Positions 32,701-41,817 of a stretch of 64,000 nucleotides of DNA are shown here, piece after piece. The DNA lies in the NCBI GenBank assembly GCA_020171895.1, contig JAIVAN010000004.1:495155-559154 (forward strand). The letters run 5' to 3'. Under the pieces are notes generated by a model. It searched no databases and had not been told where the DNA came from. It saw only the letters and a program-made list of their open reading frames with translations. Both the position numbers and the translations under genes were made by a program. Every line of letters starts with the position of its first letter. Within the stretch, counting starts at the first letter, position 1. The DNA is from Bacillus timonensis (GTDB taxonomy: Bacteria > Bacillota > Bacilli > Bacillales > Bacillaceae_L).

Positions 32701-34905
32701 GTGGAAATGAATCAATTTTTTGCTACTGTACTTAGTGAATTAGAAGACTTTGTACTAATCTTAAGGGTTGATGAGGACGGGAAATTTAGGTATTTTTATG
32801 CAAATAAAATTGCGCTTGAAAAGGGCACTGTGAAAGAAAAAGATTATGGAAAATCAATAGATGAAGTACTTCCAAAAGATAGAGTAAGAGAACTTACAAA
32901 AATTTATAATGAGTCAATCAACCAAAAAAAGAGAATGGTAATTTCGGATGAAGTCGTGTTACAAACTGGGTATGTGTTAGGGAAGGCAACGTGCACACCT
33001 ATTTTTACGGATAAAGGGGTATGCTCTCATCTTGTTATAGTTGCTCGAAACATTACTGAGGAAAAGCGAAATGAAGAAAAGCTAGATGCTGCTAATATTA
33101 TGCTTGATTCATTTTTAAATTGTACAGGTGACGGTATTCTCATCTTAGATGCAAATCGTAAGACGGTTCGCATTAATAAAGCTTATACAGATGTTTCAGG
33201 TTATACGGAGGAAGATGTTATCGGTAAATCTCCAGCAGAATGGATAGCTCCTAAACATTTAGCCGAGTTCCATCGAATTATTAATATTGTTGAAACTGGT
33301 AGGGAATTACGAGATTTTCAAACACAAAGAATTCATAAAAATGGTAGAAAAGTAGATATTTCTGTTACGTATTCTCCTTATAAAAACCGCAAAGGGGAAA
33401 TTATCGGGTTTATCTGTTCATTTCGAGATATTACAGAAAGAAAAAGAATGGAAGAGAAATTACAAAAGAGCATTGATCAGTATAAATTAATTACTGAAAA
33501 TATGTCAGATATCATTTGTGTGTTAAATAATACAGGAGAAATTACATATGTTTCCCCTTCAAGTGATATCATCTTAGAAAATCCACCTGAATTTTTTGTG
33601 GGAAAATGTGTGTTTTCAATGATTCATCCAGAGGATAGGGAAGTCCTCCGAGAATCGTTAAGGAAGGTAAATGATGCAACGAAGCCTGGTCGATATGAGT
33701 TTCGATTTCTTCATAAAAATGGAGACTATATTTGGATTGAAATACATAGCACCCCTGTTTTAAATCATAGAAAAGCATTAGATCATATCGTCATTGTGGC
33801 AAGAGATATTAGTTCAAGAAAAAGAGCTGAACATGCACTTGCTGAAAGTAAAGAGAAATATGAGTTGATTGCAAATAATACGTCAGATTTAATTAAAACG
33901 TACAACTTAGATGGAATGATTTCGTTTGCATCCCCATCACATAAATCGGTTCTTGGTCTAGATGGAAAATTTCTTGAAAAAAAGAGTATCTATCAATTTA
34001 TTCATTATGAAGATGTTGCTCATATTAAGAGTAAGCTAAAAGAAGTAAGAGCGAATAGAGAGCCGTTCTTAATGCAAATTAGACTCCAAAATAATAGTGG
34101 TGATTGGCTAACATTTGAATCGATAACAACACCAATTCTATGTAAAGGAACCGGAGAAGTCGTTTCTTTCTTGAGTGTTTCAAGAAACATATCTGATCGA
34201 CTAAAAAATGAAGAGTTGATTAGAAATTTGGATCGACTATCCATTATCGGACAGTTAGCGGCTGGAGTGGCGCATGAAATTAGGAATCCGCTCACATCAT
34301 TAAAAGGGTTTTCAAAAATTTTAAGCTCTACGTTAAAAAGTGGCGATTCAAAAAAATATTTAGGCATTATGTTAGACGAACTAGATCGCATTGATTTAAT
34401 CGTTAATGAATTTATGTCCCTTGCAAAACCGCAAGCCGTTGAGTTTAAACAAGTGAATCTTTGTGAAATTATCACGAGTACCATGACCGTTTTAGAAACA
34501 CAGGCAATGCTGCATAATGTGCAGTTAATTTGTGATTTTCCTGAGCAAGATATTTTCATTAACTGTCAACCAAACCAAATCAAGCAAGTCTTTATGAATT
34601 TTATTAAAAATTCAATTGAGGCGATGGGTGACCGTGGTGGGGTTGTTCAAATTACGATTGAATTGACAAGCATTAAACATGTAAGGGTGACAGTGAAGGA
34701 CGAAGGTGCAGGCATCGAAACAAGTCGATTAAAATATTTAGGAACGCCATTTTATACAACGAAAGAAAAGGGAATTGGTCTTGGATTAACGATTAGCAAT
34801 AAAATTATTAAAGAACATCATGGTGAAATGAACATTAAGAGTCAATTAGGTGTAGGTACATCTGTTGAAGTAACTCTTCCAATCGTCATTATGCAAAAAG
34901 CTTAA
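32701..34905 (+). CDS. orphan four-PAS soluble histidine kinase (sporulation-kinase-like)
   Basis: 734 residues without membrane segments. Four PAS units of about 125 residues (about 5-125, 127-252, 253-378, 379-503), three ending in a recognisable PAC pattern (ITERKRMEEK, ISSRKRAEHA, ISDRLKNEEL). HisKA follows with GVAHEIRNPLTSLKGF (phospho-acceptor His 525), then HATPase with N-box NFIKNSIEAM, DEGAGIE and KGIGLGLTISNKI. KinA/KinE-type kinases that feed the Spo0F phosphorelay look like this, and no response regulator is adjacent. GTG 32701 has GGAGAGG 12 bases upstream; ATG 32707 is an alternative. Confidence 0.9.
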   Translation: MEMNQFFATVLSELEDFVLILRVDEDGKFRYFYANKIALEKGTVKEKDYGKSIDEVLPKDRVRELTKIYNESINQKKRMVISDEVVLQTGYVLGKATCTPIFTDKGVCSHLVIVARNITEEKRNEEKLDAANIMLDSFLNCTGDGILILDANRKTVRINKAYTDVSGYTEEDVIGKSPAEWIAPKHLAEFHRIINIVETGRELRDFQTQRIHKNGRKVDISVTYSPYKNRKGEIIGFICSFRDITERKRMEEKLQKSIDQYKLITENMSDIICVLNNTGEITYVSPSSDIILENPPEFFVGKCVFSMIHPEDREVLRESLRKVNDATKPGRYEFRFLHKNGDYIWIEIHSTPVLNHRKALDHIVIVARDISSRKRAEHALAESKEKYELIANNTSDLIKTYNLDGMISFASPSHKSVLGLDGKFLEKKSIYQFIHYEDVAHIKSKLKEVRANREPFLMQIRLQNNSGDWLTFESITTPILCKGTGEVVSFLSVSRNISDRLKNEELIRNLDRLSIIGQLAAGVAHEIRNPLTSLKGFSKILSSTLKSGDSKKYLGIMLDELDRIDLIVNEFMSLAKPQAVEFKQVNLCEIITSTMTVLETQAMLHNVQLICDFPEQDIFINCQPNQIKQVFMNFIKNSIEAMGDRGGVVQITIELTSIKHVRVTVKDEGAGIETSRLKYLGTPFYTTKEKGIGLGLTISNKIIKEHHGEMNIKSQLGVGTSVEVTLPIVIMQKA

Positions 34906-34926
34906 ACCCGCATATCGGGTTTTTCT
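34904..34926 (+). terminator. terminator after the PAS kinase
   Basis: AAACCCG/CGGGTTT around CATAT, then TTTTC. Confidence 0.8.
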
Positions 34927-35038
34927 TTTGTCTCTTTCTAGCATTTACATATTTCGCTGGATGAAAAAGGTTTACACGCTTCTTCTATTTCTATACTATA
35001 CTATTAGTTGGAAATATGAAGGACGAAGGAGATCTCCA

Positions 35039-36073
35039 ATGAGAGACAACATGATTCAGAAAATGAATAGTAGTATGATAGATAAAATATATCGCACGAT
35101 ACCAGGATGGACATTAGGGTTTCTTTTCCTCGTGTTAATTGCTTATGTTGCAAAGATTCTAGGGCTGTATTTCCCAGTTATTGGTGGTGTGATATTTGCT
35201 TTACTTATAGGTGGGATGATTCGAAATACAATGGGGATTCACCATTCATTTGAAGTAGGTGTTTCTTTTGTTGTGAAGAGAATACTGAAGCTAGCTATTA
35301 TTCTCTTAGGAGCTAGTCTTAGTTTTGGACAAATTATTCAAATTGGAAATCAATCCATTATTATTATTTTAGCAGTTGTAGTAGGTGGGATTGGTTTTAC
35401 GATAGTACTAGGGAAATTATTAAAAGTAGATTCTCTCTTATCGTTAATGATTGGAGTGGGGGCTAGTATTTGTGGAGCAACGGCTATCACAGCCTTAAAA
35501 GGAACAATTCAGGCGAAGGAAACTCAAACGGCTTATGCCATTTCAACGATTTTCTTTTTTAATATTATCGCTACAGTAACATACCCATTTCTTGGACATT
35601 TACTTAATCTTACTGCATTACAATTTGGAATATGGGCTGGTACTTCGGTTCATGATACCTCCTCTGTTGTAGCTGTTGGGTATTTATTTGGGCAGGAAGC
35701 AGGAGATATCGCAACAACTGTGAAGTTAGTACGAACGTTGTTTTTGTTGCCGATCCTCTTAATCATTCCACTTTTATTCTTGAAGAAAGAGGGAATTAGC
35801 AAACGAGAAACGATCATTAAAGCTTTCCCATGGTTCATTGTTGGGTTTGTTGCGATGAGCATCGTTAATTCTTTTGGTTTCATTTCAGTCCCTGTACAAA
35901 CCGTGTTAATAGATATTGCGAAGTATTTTATCTTGATGGTTATGGCTGGAGTTGGTTTACAAGTGGACATTCGTCAACTATTTAAACTTGGCTATAAACC
36001 ATTACTAATCGGACTTATAGCTTCTGTGATTGTATCAGGAATTAGTTTATTACTAATCTTTCTATTAGTCTAA
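35039..36073 (+). CDS. YeiH/UPF0324 family membrane protein, putative sulfate/organo-sulfur exporter
   Basis: 344 residues with about ten membrane segments. Family hallmarks are LGASLSFGQI, GVGASICGATAITAL, a GTSVHDTSSVVA loop and a C-terminal GVGLQVDIRQL. The function is poorly proven; members are annotated as sulfate or sulfonate exporters. ATG 35039 has AAGGAGA eight bases before it; the upstream 37-codon extension has no site and runs through the kinase terminator. Confidence 0.85.
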   Translation: MRDNMIQKMNSSMIDKIYRTIPGWTLGFLFLVLIAYVAKILGLYFPVIGGVIFALLIGGMIRNTMGIHHSFEVGVSFVVKRILKLAIILLGASLSFGQIIQIGNQSIIIILAVVVGGIGFTIVLGKLLKVDSLLSLMIGVGASICGATAITALKGTIQAKETQTAYAISTIFFFNIIATVTYPFLGHLLNLTALQFGIWAGTSVHDTSSVVAVGYLFGQEAGDIATTVKLVRTLFLLPILLIIPLLFLKKEGISKRETIIKAFPWFIVGFVAMSIVNSFGFISVPVQTVLIDIAKYFILMVMAGVGLQVDIRQLFKLGYKPLLIGLIASVIVSGISLLLIFLLV

Positions 36074-36080
36074 AGAGAGC

Positions 36081-36107
36081 AGCTGCCTTATTGGTAGCTT
36101 TTTTTGT
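36081..36107 (+). terminator. terminator after YeiH-type gene
   Basis: AGCTGCC/GGTAGCT stem (one G-U pair), loop TTATT, then seven T. Confidence 0.8.
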
Positions 36108-36289
36108 TTGCGCTTTAACTAAAGTATTCAATTCGACTCAAGTCGGTAATAATACGATGTATGATGATAAACGAAATTGTTGGTATAACGGGCAAACATG
36201 ACCGGTTAAAAAACGATTATCTACCTTTTAAGCTTAAGCGTATTATTACTTGCTGAAATGAGTTAAATTCGGTATCTTTAGTATTAGGT

Positions 36290-36303
36290 TGACTATTTGG
36301 TCA
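36290..36303. promoter_or_regulatory. TetR-type operator copy 1
   Basis: TGACTATTTGGTCA, an imperfect palindrome (TGACYA half-sites), with TTGACT usable as a -35. Confidence 0.6.
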
Positions 36304-36319
36304 GAAAAATCTAAGTTAT

Positions 36320-36333
36320 TGACTTATTGGTCA
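36320..36333. promoter_or_regulatory. TetR-type operator copy 2
   Basis: TGACTTATTGGTCA, 30 bases after copy 1 (about three helical turns), 51 bases before the RND start codon. Confidence 0.6.
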
Positions 36334-36383
36334 TTTTAAACGATTACATAGTCACATACTTGTTTTGGAAGGAGATTGTTATA

Positions 36384-39300
36384 TTGAAGATTAGTAATTT
36401 TTCTATTCGTAGACCTATTTTTACATTTGTATCAATGATTTTAGTGATTATTTTAGGATTAGTATCACTACTAAATATTCCAATCAAATTAATTCCTGAT
36501 ATTAACCCTCCAGTTGGTGTAGTGGTTGTGAATTATCAAGGTGCAAGTCCAACTGAGGTTCTTGAGAAGGTAACAAAGCCATTAGAAGAAAGTTTATCGA
36601 CGTTACCAGGGTTGAAAACGATGACCTCAACCTCCCAAGAAAATGCGAATTTAACGCTGTTACAATTTTCTTGGACCACTTCCATTGATGAAATTGAAAG
36701 CGAGATACAAGCTAGAATAGATTCAACGCCTATTTCAGAGGATGCTGATAAACCTCGATTTTTAAAATTTGATCCTTCTCAATTTCCCATCATCCAGCTT
36801 TCGTTAAGCTCGGAGGAAGGAAAGGCAAATTTAAAGGATTTAGCAGAAAGCTTAAGTCTTCAATTGAAAAAGGTTGAAGGTGTTGCAAGTATCAATCTTT
36901 CTGGGGTTTTTATCGATGAAGTAAAAGTCACATTAGATGAAGAAAAGTTAAAGGAATATGCATTGTCTCAATCTGATGTTGTGAATATGATTCGTGCGAA
37001 TGCAGTTTCGTTACCCGGTGCCTCAATTGAAACGGATGGAAAGGAATTAACAACACGTGTCATTAGTTCGCTATACTCCCTAGATGTTTTGGAGGATATC
37101 ATCATTACGATTAATCCACGGAACGGAGAAAAAGTAAGGCTTGCGGATGTGAGCGAAGTGACGATTGCGCCACAAAATGCAAACTCAATTACAAGAGCGA
37201 ATCAAGAACCAGCGATTTTATTAAGTGTTCTTCAACAGTCAGATGCGAATACGGCGAAAGTTTCCAAGGCCTTTGAGGCGGAACTGACAAAATTATTGGA
37301 AAAGAAAAAGTATGAATCTGTTCGTTCTGATATCTTATTTGATCAGGGGGATTATATCCAACGTGCAATTGGAAATATGAGCACCACCCTTATTCTAGGT
37401 GGTTTATTCGCTATGATTGTTTTGTTTTTCTTTTTAAGAAATGTAAGAAGTCCACTGATTATTGGGATTGCCATTCCTTATTCAGTTATCGTCACATTTG
37501 TCCTCATGTTTTTTGCGGATTTTACGTTAAATATTATGACGCTAGGTGGTTTGGCGCTAGGGATAGGGATGTTGGTTGATAACGCGATAGTTGTTATTGA
37601 AAATATTTATCGTCACCTATCGATGGGCAAGGATCCAAAGGTTGCTGCTGCAGAAGGAACGAAAGAGGTTGGCAGTGCCATTATTGCTTCTACATTAACG
37701 ACTGTTGTCGTATTTTTACCTGTCGTCTTTATTTCGGGATTGATTGGAGAGCTATTTAAAGAGTTCGCCTTAACAATTGGCTTTAGTTTATTTGCTTCCC
37801 TTGTTGTTGCATTAACAGTTGTACCTATGCTTGCTAGTCGATTATTAAAAGCACCTAATGAAAATGTGGAAATCGTAAGAAAGAGTTCATCATTTATGAG
37901 AGGGTTAGAAGCTTTTCTAAAATGGACATTGAGTCATCGCTTCGTAGTCATTATGATTACTTTCCTATTGTTAGGTGGGAGTATTTTTGGATTAACAAAG
38001 GTAGGATCTGAATTTTTACCGAAAAGTGATGAAGGGTTTTTCTCATTAAGGGTGAAGCTCGAAAATGGTTCAATCTTATCTGAAACAGAACAGGTTGTAG
38101 CCAATATAGAGGAAGTATTAAACAATGAAGAAGATGTTGCGGTTTATGTAAGCTTAATTGGTTCAACACAAGAAGATTCCTTTAGGGGAACAGGGAAGAA
38201 GAACACTGCAGAAATTTATGTAAAAATGAAAGAGTTAAAGGATCGAGAAAGAAGTACGTTTCAATTCGTAGATGATGTAAAAGCAGAGATTGAAAACGTG
38301 GCTAGAGAAGCGAATACAAGTGCTGAAGTTTCATTTAATTTGCAATCATCTTCAGGATCAACACCTAATACTCTATCATTTTATGCAAAAGATACGGACA
38401 ACGAACGATTAGAGCAAGCTGCAGAAAAAGTGACAAATGCATTGCTTGAGCTTGATGAAATTACAGAAGTAACTTCTGACTTAACAGAAACAATCGATGA
38501 AGTTCAAATTACAATTGACCGTGAAAAAGCCTTTGATGAAGGTCTGCTTCCTATTCAAATTGGGACTACGGTGAATGATGTAACTAGGGGAGTAACTGCT
38601 ATACAGTTAACGGATGAAAAGAATAACGTCTATCTCGTTCACGTAAGTTACGATGAAGAAACAACGAAAGATTTAGAGGGGTTAAAAAATATTTTATTAA
38701 AGAAGCCAAATCAATCGTATATTCCCCTTAGTGATGTTACAAATATTGAAGTTGGAAAGGGACCAACGTCAATACAACGAATTAATCAACAAAGTGCGAT
38801 TCAGTTTACGATTAATTACTCTTCGGAGACGAATTTAGGAGAAATCTCTAAAAAAGTAGATGAGAAAATTGCTGAACTCTCTCTTTCAGATGAAACTGAA
38901 ATCGTATTCGGTGGTGATCGAGAGCTATTAGAATCTTCTATTGATGATATGGTGCTAGCGTTCGCATTAGCGATAGTGTTTATTTACATTGTAATGGCTG
39001 CTCAATTTGAATCGTTTAAATATCCTTTCCTAATTATGTTTACGGTTCCGCTTATGATTATTGGAGTTGGGATAGGCCTTGTTATTACGAATACACCAAT
39101 AGGCATCACGGCTGTAATCGGGTTAATTGTCCTTGCTGGAATCGTTGTAAACAATGCGATTGTACTTGTAGATTACATTAACCAATTGAAAGAAAGAGGC
39201 CTTTCTACTTATGAATCAATCGTTGAAGCAGTAAAGGATCGTACAAGGCCAATATTGATGACGGCAACTACAACAATTCTAGGCCTGTTACCACTAGCTT

Positions 39301-39464
39301 TTGGATTAGGTGAGGGCTCAGAATTAAACCAGCCAATGGGAATAGCAGTAATCGGCGGGTTAATCAGTAGTACGTTTTTAACGTTAATTATTATTCCTAT
39401 CGTATACAGCCTTTTTGATAAGGAAACTCGTAGGAGAGTAGCCAGCAAGAAGGAAGTGGCGTAA
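36384..39464 (+). CDS. swrC: RND-family multidrug/surfactant efflux pump (SwrC/AcrB type)
   Basis: 1026 residues if it begins at TTG 36384, which has GGAAGGAG nine bases upstream and the typical MKISNFSIRRPIF start. One membrane segment at 10-30, a large external loop, six segments (about 325-520) with ALGIGMLVDNAIVVIENIYRH (the Asp of the proton relay), a second external loop, and six more (about 855-1010). In Gram-positives these pumps work without outer-membrane partners; B. subtilis SwrC exports surfactin. Overlaps the following TetR gene by one base, so the two are coupled. Confidence 0.9.
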   Translation: MKISNFSIRRPIFTFVSMILVIILGLVSLLNIPIKLIPDINPPVGVVVVNYQGASPTEVLEKVTKPLEESLSTLPGLKTMTSTSQENANLTLLQFSWTTSIDEIESEIQARIDSTPISEDADKPRFLKFDPSQFPIIQLSLSSEEGKANLKDLAESLSLQLKKVEGVASINLSGVFIDEVKVTLDEEKLKEYALSQSDVVNMIRANAVSLPGASIETDGKELTTRVISSLYSLDVLEDIIITINPRNGEKVRLADVSEVTIAPQNANSITRANQEPAILLSVLQQSDANTAKVSKAFEAELTKLLEKKKYESVRSDILFDQGDYIQRAIGNMSTTLILGGLFAMIVLFFFLRNVRSPLIIGIAIPYSVIVTFVLMFFADFTLNIMTLGGLALGIGMLVDNAIVVIENIYRHLSMGKDPKVAAAEGTKEVGSAIIASTLTTVVVFLPVVFISGLIGELFKEFALTIGFSLFASLVVALTVVPMLASRLLKAPNENVEIVRKSSSFMRGLEAFLKWTLSHRFVVIMITFLLLGGSIFGLTKVGSEFLPKSDEGFFSLRVKLENGSILSETEQVVANIEEVLNNEEDVAVYVSLIGSTQEDSFRGTGKKNTAEIYVKMKELKDRERSTFQFVDDVKAEIENVAREANTSAEVSFNLQSSSGSTPNTLSFYAKDTDNERLEQAAEKVTNALLELDEITEVTSDLTETIDEVQITIDREKAFDEGLLPIQIGTTVNDVTRGVTAIQLTDEKNNVYLVHVSYDEETTKDLEGLKNILLKKPNQSYIPLSDVTNIEVGKGPTSIQRINQQSAIQFTINYSSETNLGEISKKVDEKIAELSLSDETEIVFGGDRELLESSIDDMVLAFALAIVFIYIVMAAQFESFKYPFLIMFTVPLMIIGVGIGLVITNTPIGITAVIGLIVLAGIVVNNAIVLVDYINQLKERGLSTYESIVEAVKDRTRPILMTATTTILGLLPLAFGLGEGSELNQPMGIAVIGGLISSTFLTLIIIPIVYSLFDKETRRRVASKKEVA

Positions 39465-40318
39465 TGAATGAAAAAAGAAAAATGATTCTTGAAAAGGCGA
39501 TGAAGCTTTATGCAATAAAAGGTTATCACAACACGTCGATGCAAGAGATTGCCAACGAGTGTGGTGTGGCAAAGGGGTCACTTTACAATCATTTTCAGTC
39601 AAAAGAAGATTTGCTCCTTTCTATTTACAAGTATTTTTATGAAACTTTTTCAGCAAAAATGGAATCATTAACAGATGATGGAGTCAATTCTCCAAAGAGC
39701 CTCTTTGCTAAGCAAATAGCCATTCAGATGGATGAGTTCGTGAAGTACCGTGATTTCTTTCAAATGAATATGCGAGAACAAACGATACAGAACAATCCTC
39801 AAATAAAATCATTTATGTTATCAATGAGAGCGCAGGCTTTGAAATGGTATCAAAGCCGACTAATTGACATATATGGGGAGGAAGCTGCACCATATGCTTT
39901 AGATTGTGCTAGCATCCTTAATGGAATGATGAAGGAATATATTTTTTTCCAAATCATCGATCAAAAATCGTTTGATGTTGAAAAATTATCGATCTATATT
40001 ACTCATATCATTGATGATATCATGAGAGGCCTCCATGCTCGAAAGGAATACTTTCTTACAAGTGATCTATTAGGAAGTGACAGCGTCCTTGATGTTCAGA
40101 AAGATGAAGAGACTGTAGAGACCTTATTTTTACAGTTGAAGGAAAGGGTAAAAGAAAATACGGATGCACTTTCTTCGGTAGAAGCTTTGGAAAAAGAGAT
40201 ATTTAGTGATTGTCCTAGAGAGGTTGTCATAAAAGCTCTTGTTATGATGTTAAAAAGCTTTGGGATGAGTGGGATAATGAGTAACATTGAGAAATTAGAG
40301 AAGCTGTTAGAGGCGTAG
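39464..40318 (+). CDS. TetR-family regulator of the RND pump
   Basis: 284 residues, long for TetR. HTH in residues about 8-55 (LEKAMKLYAIKGYHNTSMQEIANECGVAKGSLYNHFQSKEDLL). The ligand domain follows, and after about residue 205 there is an extra charged region with EEALEKEIFSD-like helices. Cotranscribed with the pump. Likely to bind the two TGACT...GGTCA palindromes upstream of the pump and be released by pump substrates. Confidence 0.88.
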   Translation: MNEKRKMILEKAMKLYAIKGYHNTSMQEIANECGVAKGSLYNHFQSKEDLLLSIYKYFYETFSAKMESLTDDGVNSPKSLFAKQIAIQMDEFVKYRDFFQMNMREQTIQNNPQIKSFMLSMRAQALKWYQSRLIDIYGEEAAPYALDCASILNGMMKEYIFFQIIDQKSFDVEKLSIYITHIIDDIMRGLHARKEYFLTSDLLGSDSVLDVQKDEETVETLFLQLKERVKENTDALSSVEALEKEIFSDCPREVVIKALVMMLKSFGMSGIMSNIEKLEKLLEA

Positions 40319-40343
40319 CGGGACAACGTCAACGTCTATTTTA

Positions 40344-40389
40344 AAAAATTGACCAACCTTACACATAGTGTTTAGATGGTCAATTTTTT
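40344..40389 (+). terminator. terminator of the RND/TetR operon
   Basis: AAAAATTGACCA/TGGTCAATTTTT pair around a 21-base region with its own small fold; T run at the end. The stem also contains TGACCA, the operator half-site. Confidence 0.8.
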
Positions 40390-40458
40390 ATTTATATGTA
40401 GTTTTTTTGCCGTGAATAAATGATTTTTGACCAGGAATACAAATTCTAAAAAAGACTG

Positions 40459-41160
40459 TTACTCTATAAAAAATACTTCCGAGCGCCCAATATCTAAGCA
40501 ATATAACCTTCCACTATATGCACAACCGCCATCGATTCCTATAATCTTATTTTCGCCAAAATAAACTTCATTGCTTTCGTGCAAATGATTTACTGGAGTA
40601 TGACCAAAGACAACAGTTCTTTCACCGTTGTACCCTTTATGAAACTCTTCACGAATCCATACTAACGTTTGAGGATCTGTCGAATCTAATGGTGTGTCAG
40701 GGTGGACCCCTGCATGTACGAAAATGTGAGTGTCTGTTTCATAATAATAGGGTAAGTCTTTGAGTATTTCGATATGAGTACGAATCTCATCATTCATTTC
40801 AAGTAAAGGAGGCATTTCATCCGTCGTATACCAATATTCAGCATCGTCTTTCTCAATCTCGTACCCATAATTTTGAAGTGTTTTAATTCCACCATTGTAA
40901 AACCACCTTTTCACGTTCATTTCATCGCCGTTAAAGGCATCGATCATCATTTTGTCATGGTTCCCCATTAAAGCAATTGCTCCCTCAGCCCTAAGTTGAA
41001 AGACCTTCTCTAAAACAGCTCTAGAATGCGGACCACGGTCAACATAATCCCCTAACAATAGTAACTGGTCTTTATCTTTGTCATAGTTCACTAACTGTAA
41101 TAGTCGAACAAACTTATCATAGTCCCCATGTATATCGCTTATAGCTAACATTCGTTTCAA
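40459..41160 (-). CDS. PP2A/PPM-like metallophosphoesterase (PrpE/ApaH type)
   Basis: 233 residues with the calcineurin-like metal ligands in order: SDIHGDYDKF (about 8-17), GDYVDRGPHS (about 37-46), GNHDKMM (about 66), FVHAGVHP (about 148) and FGHTPVNH (about 184). B. subtilis PrpE, a germination-linked phosphatase and bis(5'-nucleosyl)-tetraphosphatase, has this layout and length, but YjbP-like relatives are equally close, so I give no symbol. Upstream on its strand lies the 52-bp array. Confidence 0.88.
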   Translation of the reverse strand: MKRMLAISDIHGDYDKFVRLLQLVNYDKDKDQLLLLGDYVDRGPHSRAVLEKVFQLRAEGAIALMGNHDKMMIDAFNGDEMNVKRWFYNGGIKTLQNYGYEIEKDDAEYWYTTDEMPPLLEMNDEIRTHIEILKDLPYYYETDTHIFVHAGVHPDTPLDSTDPQTLVWIREEFHKGYNGERTVVFGHTPVNHLHESNEVYFGENKIIGIDGGCAYSGRLYCLDIGRSEVFFIE

Positions 41161-41241
41161 AATCGCTCACCCCTTTTGGAAAAATATGTTCTATTATTTT
41201 ATCATATTCTTGTGAGAATAAGTGCTGAGGACCGTTGGAGA

Positions 41242-41805
41242 GTCCTTCATCGACGTGAAGTCCAAAACAGTGTGCATTCAGAGTAGAAACGTCCTACAGT
41301 GAGGTGATGAAGTCCGAAAGGGTGTGAGTGCAGAGTGGAAACGTCCTTCATCGTGGTGATGAAGTCCCAAAGGGTGTGGGTGCAGAGTAGGAATGTCCTT
41401 CATCCAGGTGATGAAGGACGAAAGAGTGTGGGTGCGGAGTAGGAATGTCCTTCATTGAGGTGATGAAGGCCGAAAGAGTGTGGGTGCGGAGTAGGAATGT
41501 CCTTCATTGAGGTGATGAAGGCCCAAAGAGTGTGAGTGCAGAGTAGGAATGTCCTTCATCCAGGTGATGAAGGCCGAAAGAGATTGAGTTCAGAGTGGAA
41601 ACGTTCTTCACGGAGGTGATGAAGGACGAAAGAGATTGAATTCAGAGTAGAAACGTCCTTCATCGAGGTGATGAAGGACGAAAGGTTGAGAGTTCAGAGT
41701 AGAAACGTCCTTCATTGAGGTGATGAAGGACGAAAAAGTGTGAATTCAAAGTAGGAATGTTCTTCATCAAGGTGGGGTGATCTCAATCAACAGGAGAAAA
41801 GCACT
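41242..41805. repeat. 52-bp tandem repeat array, 11 units, each with an inverted repeat
   Basis: Units begin at 41242, 41291, 41343, 41395, 41447, 41499, 41551, 41603, 41655, 41707 and 41759: a 49-base first step, then nine steps of exactly 52. The best-kept part is GTCCTTCAT, seven bases (often CGAGGTG), ATGAAGGAC, a hairpin, followed by GAAAGAGTGTG...CAGAGTAGGAAT. No unique spacers and no frame (52 is not divisible by 3). It fills the 657-base gap between ligD and the phosphatase gene. Confidence 0.95.
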
Positions 41806-41817
41806 CAGGTAATCAAT

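Noticed and set aside
32451..32735. 94-codon ORF before the PAS kinase
   Set aside because: No ribosome site, overlaps the kinase promoter and start, no recognisable pattern.
41242..41805. CRISPR array
   Set aside because: Units are contiguous with fixed 52-base period and no unique spacers; the variable bases are scattered, and no cas genes are present.
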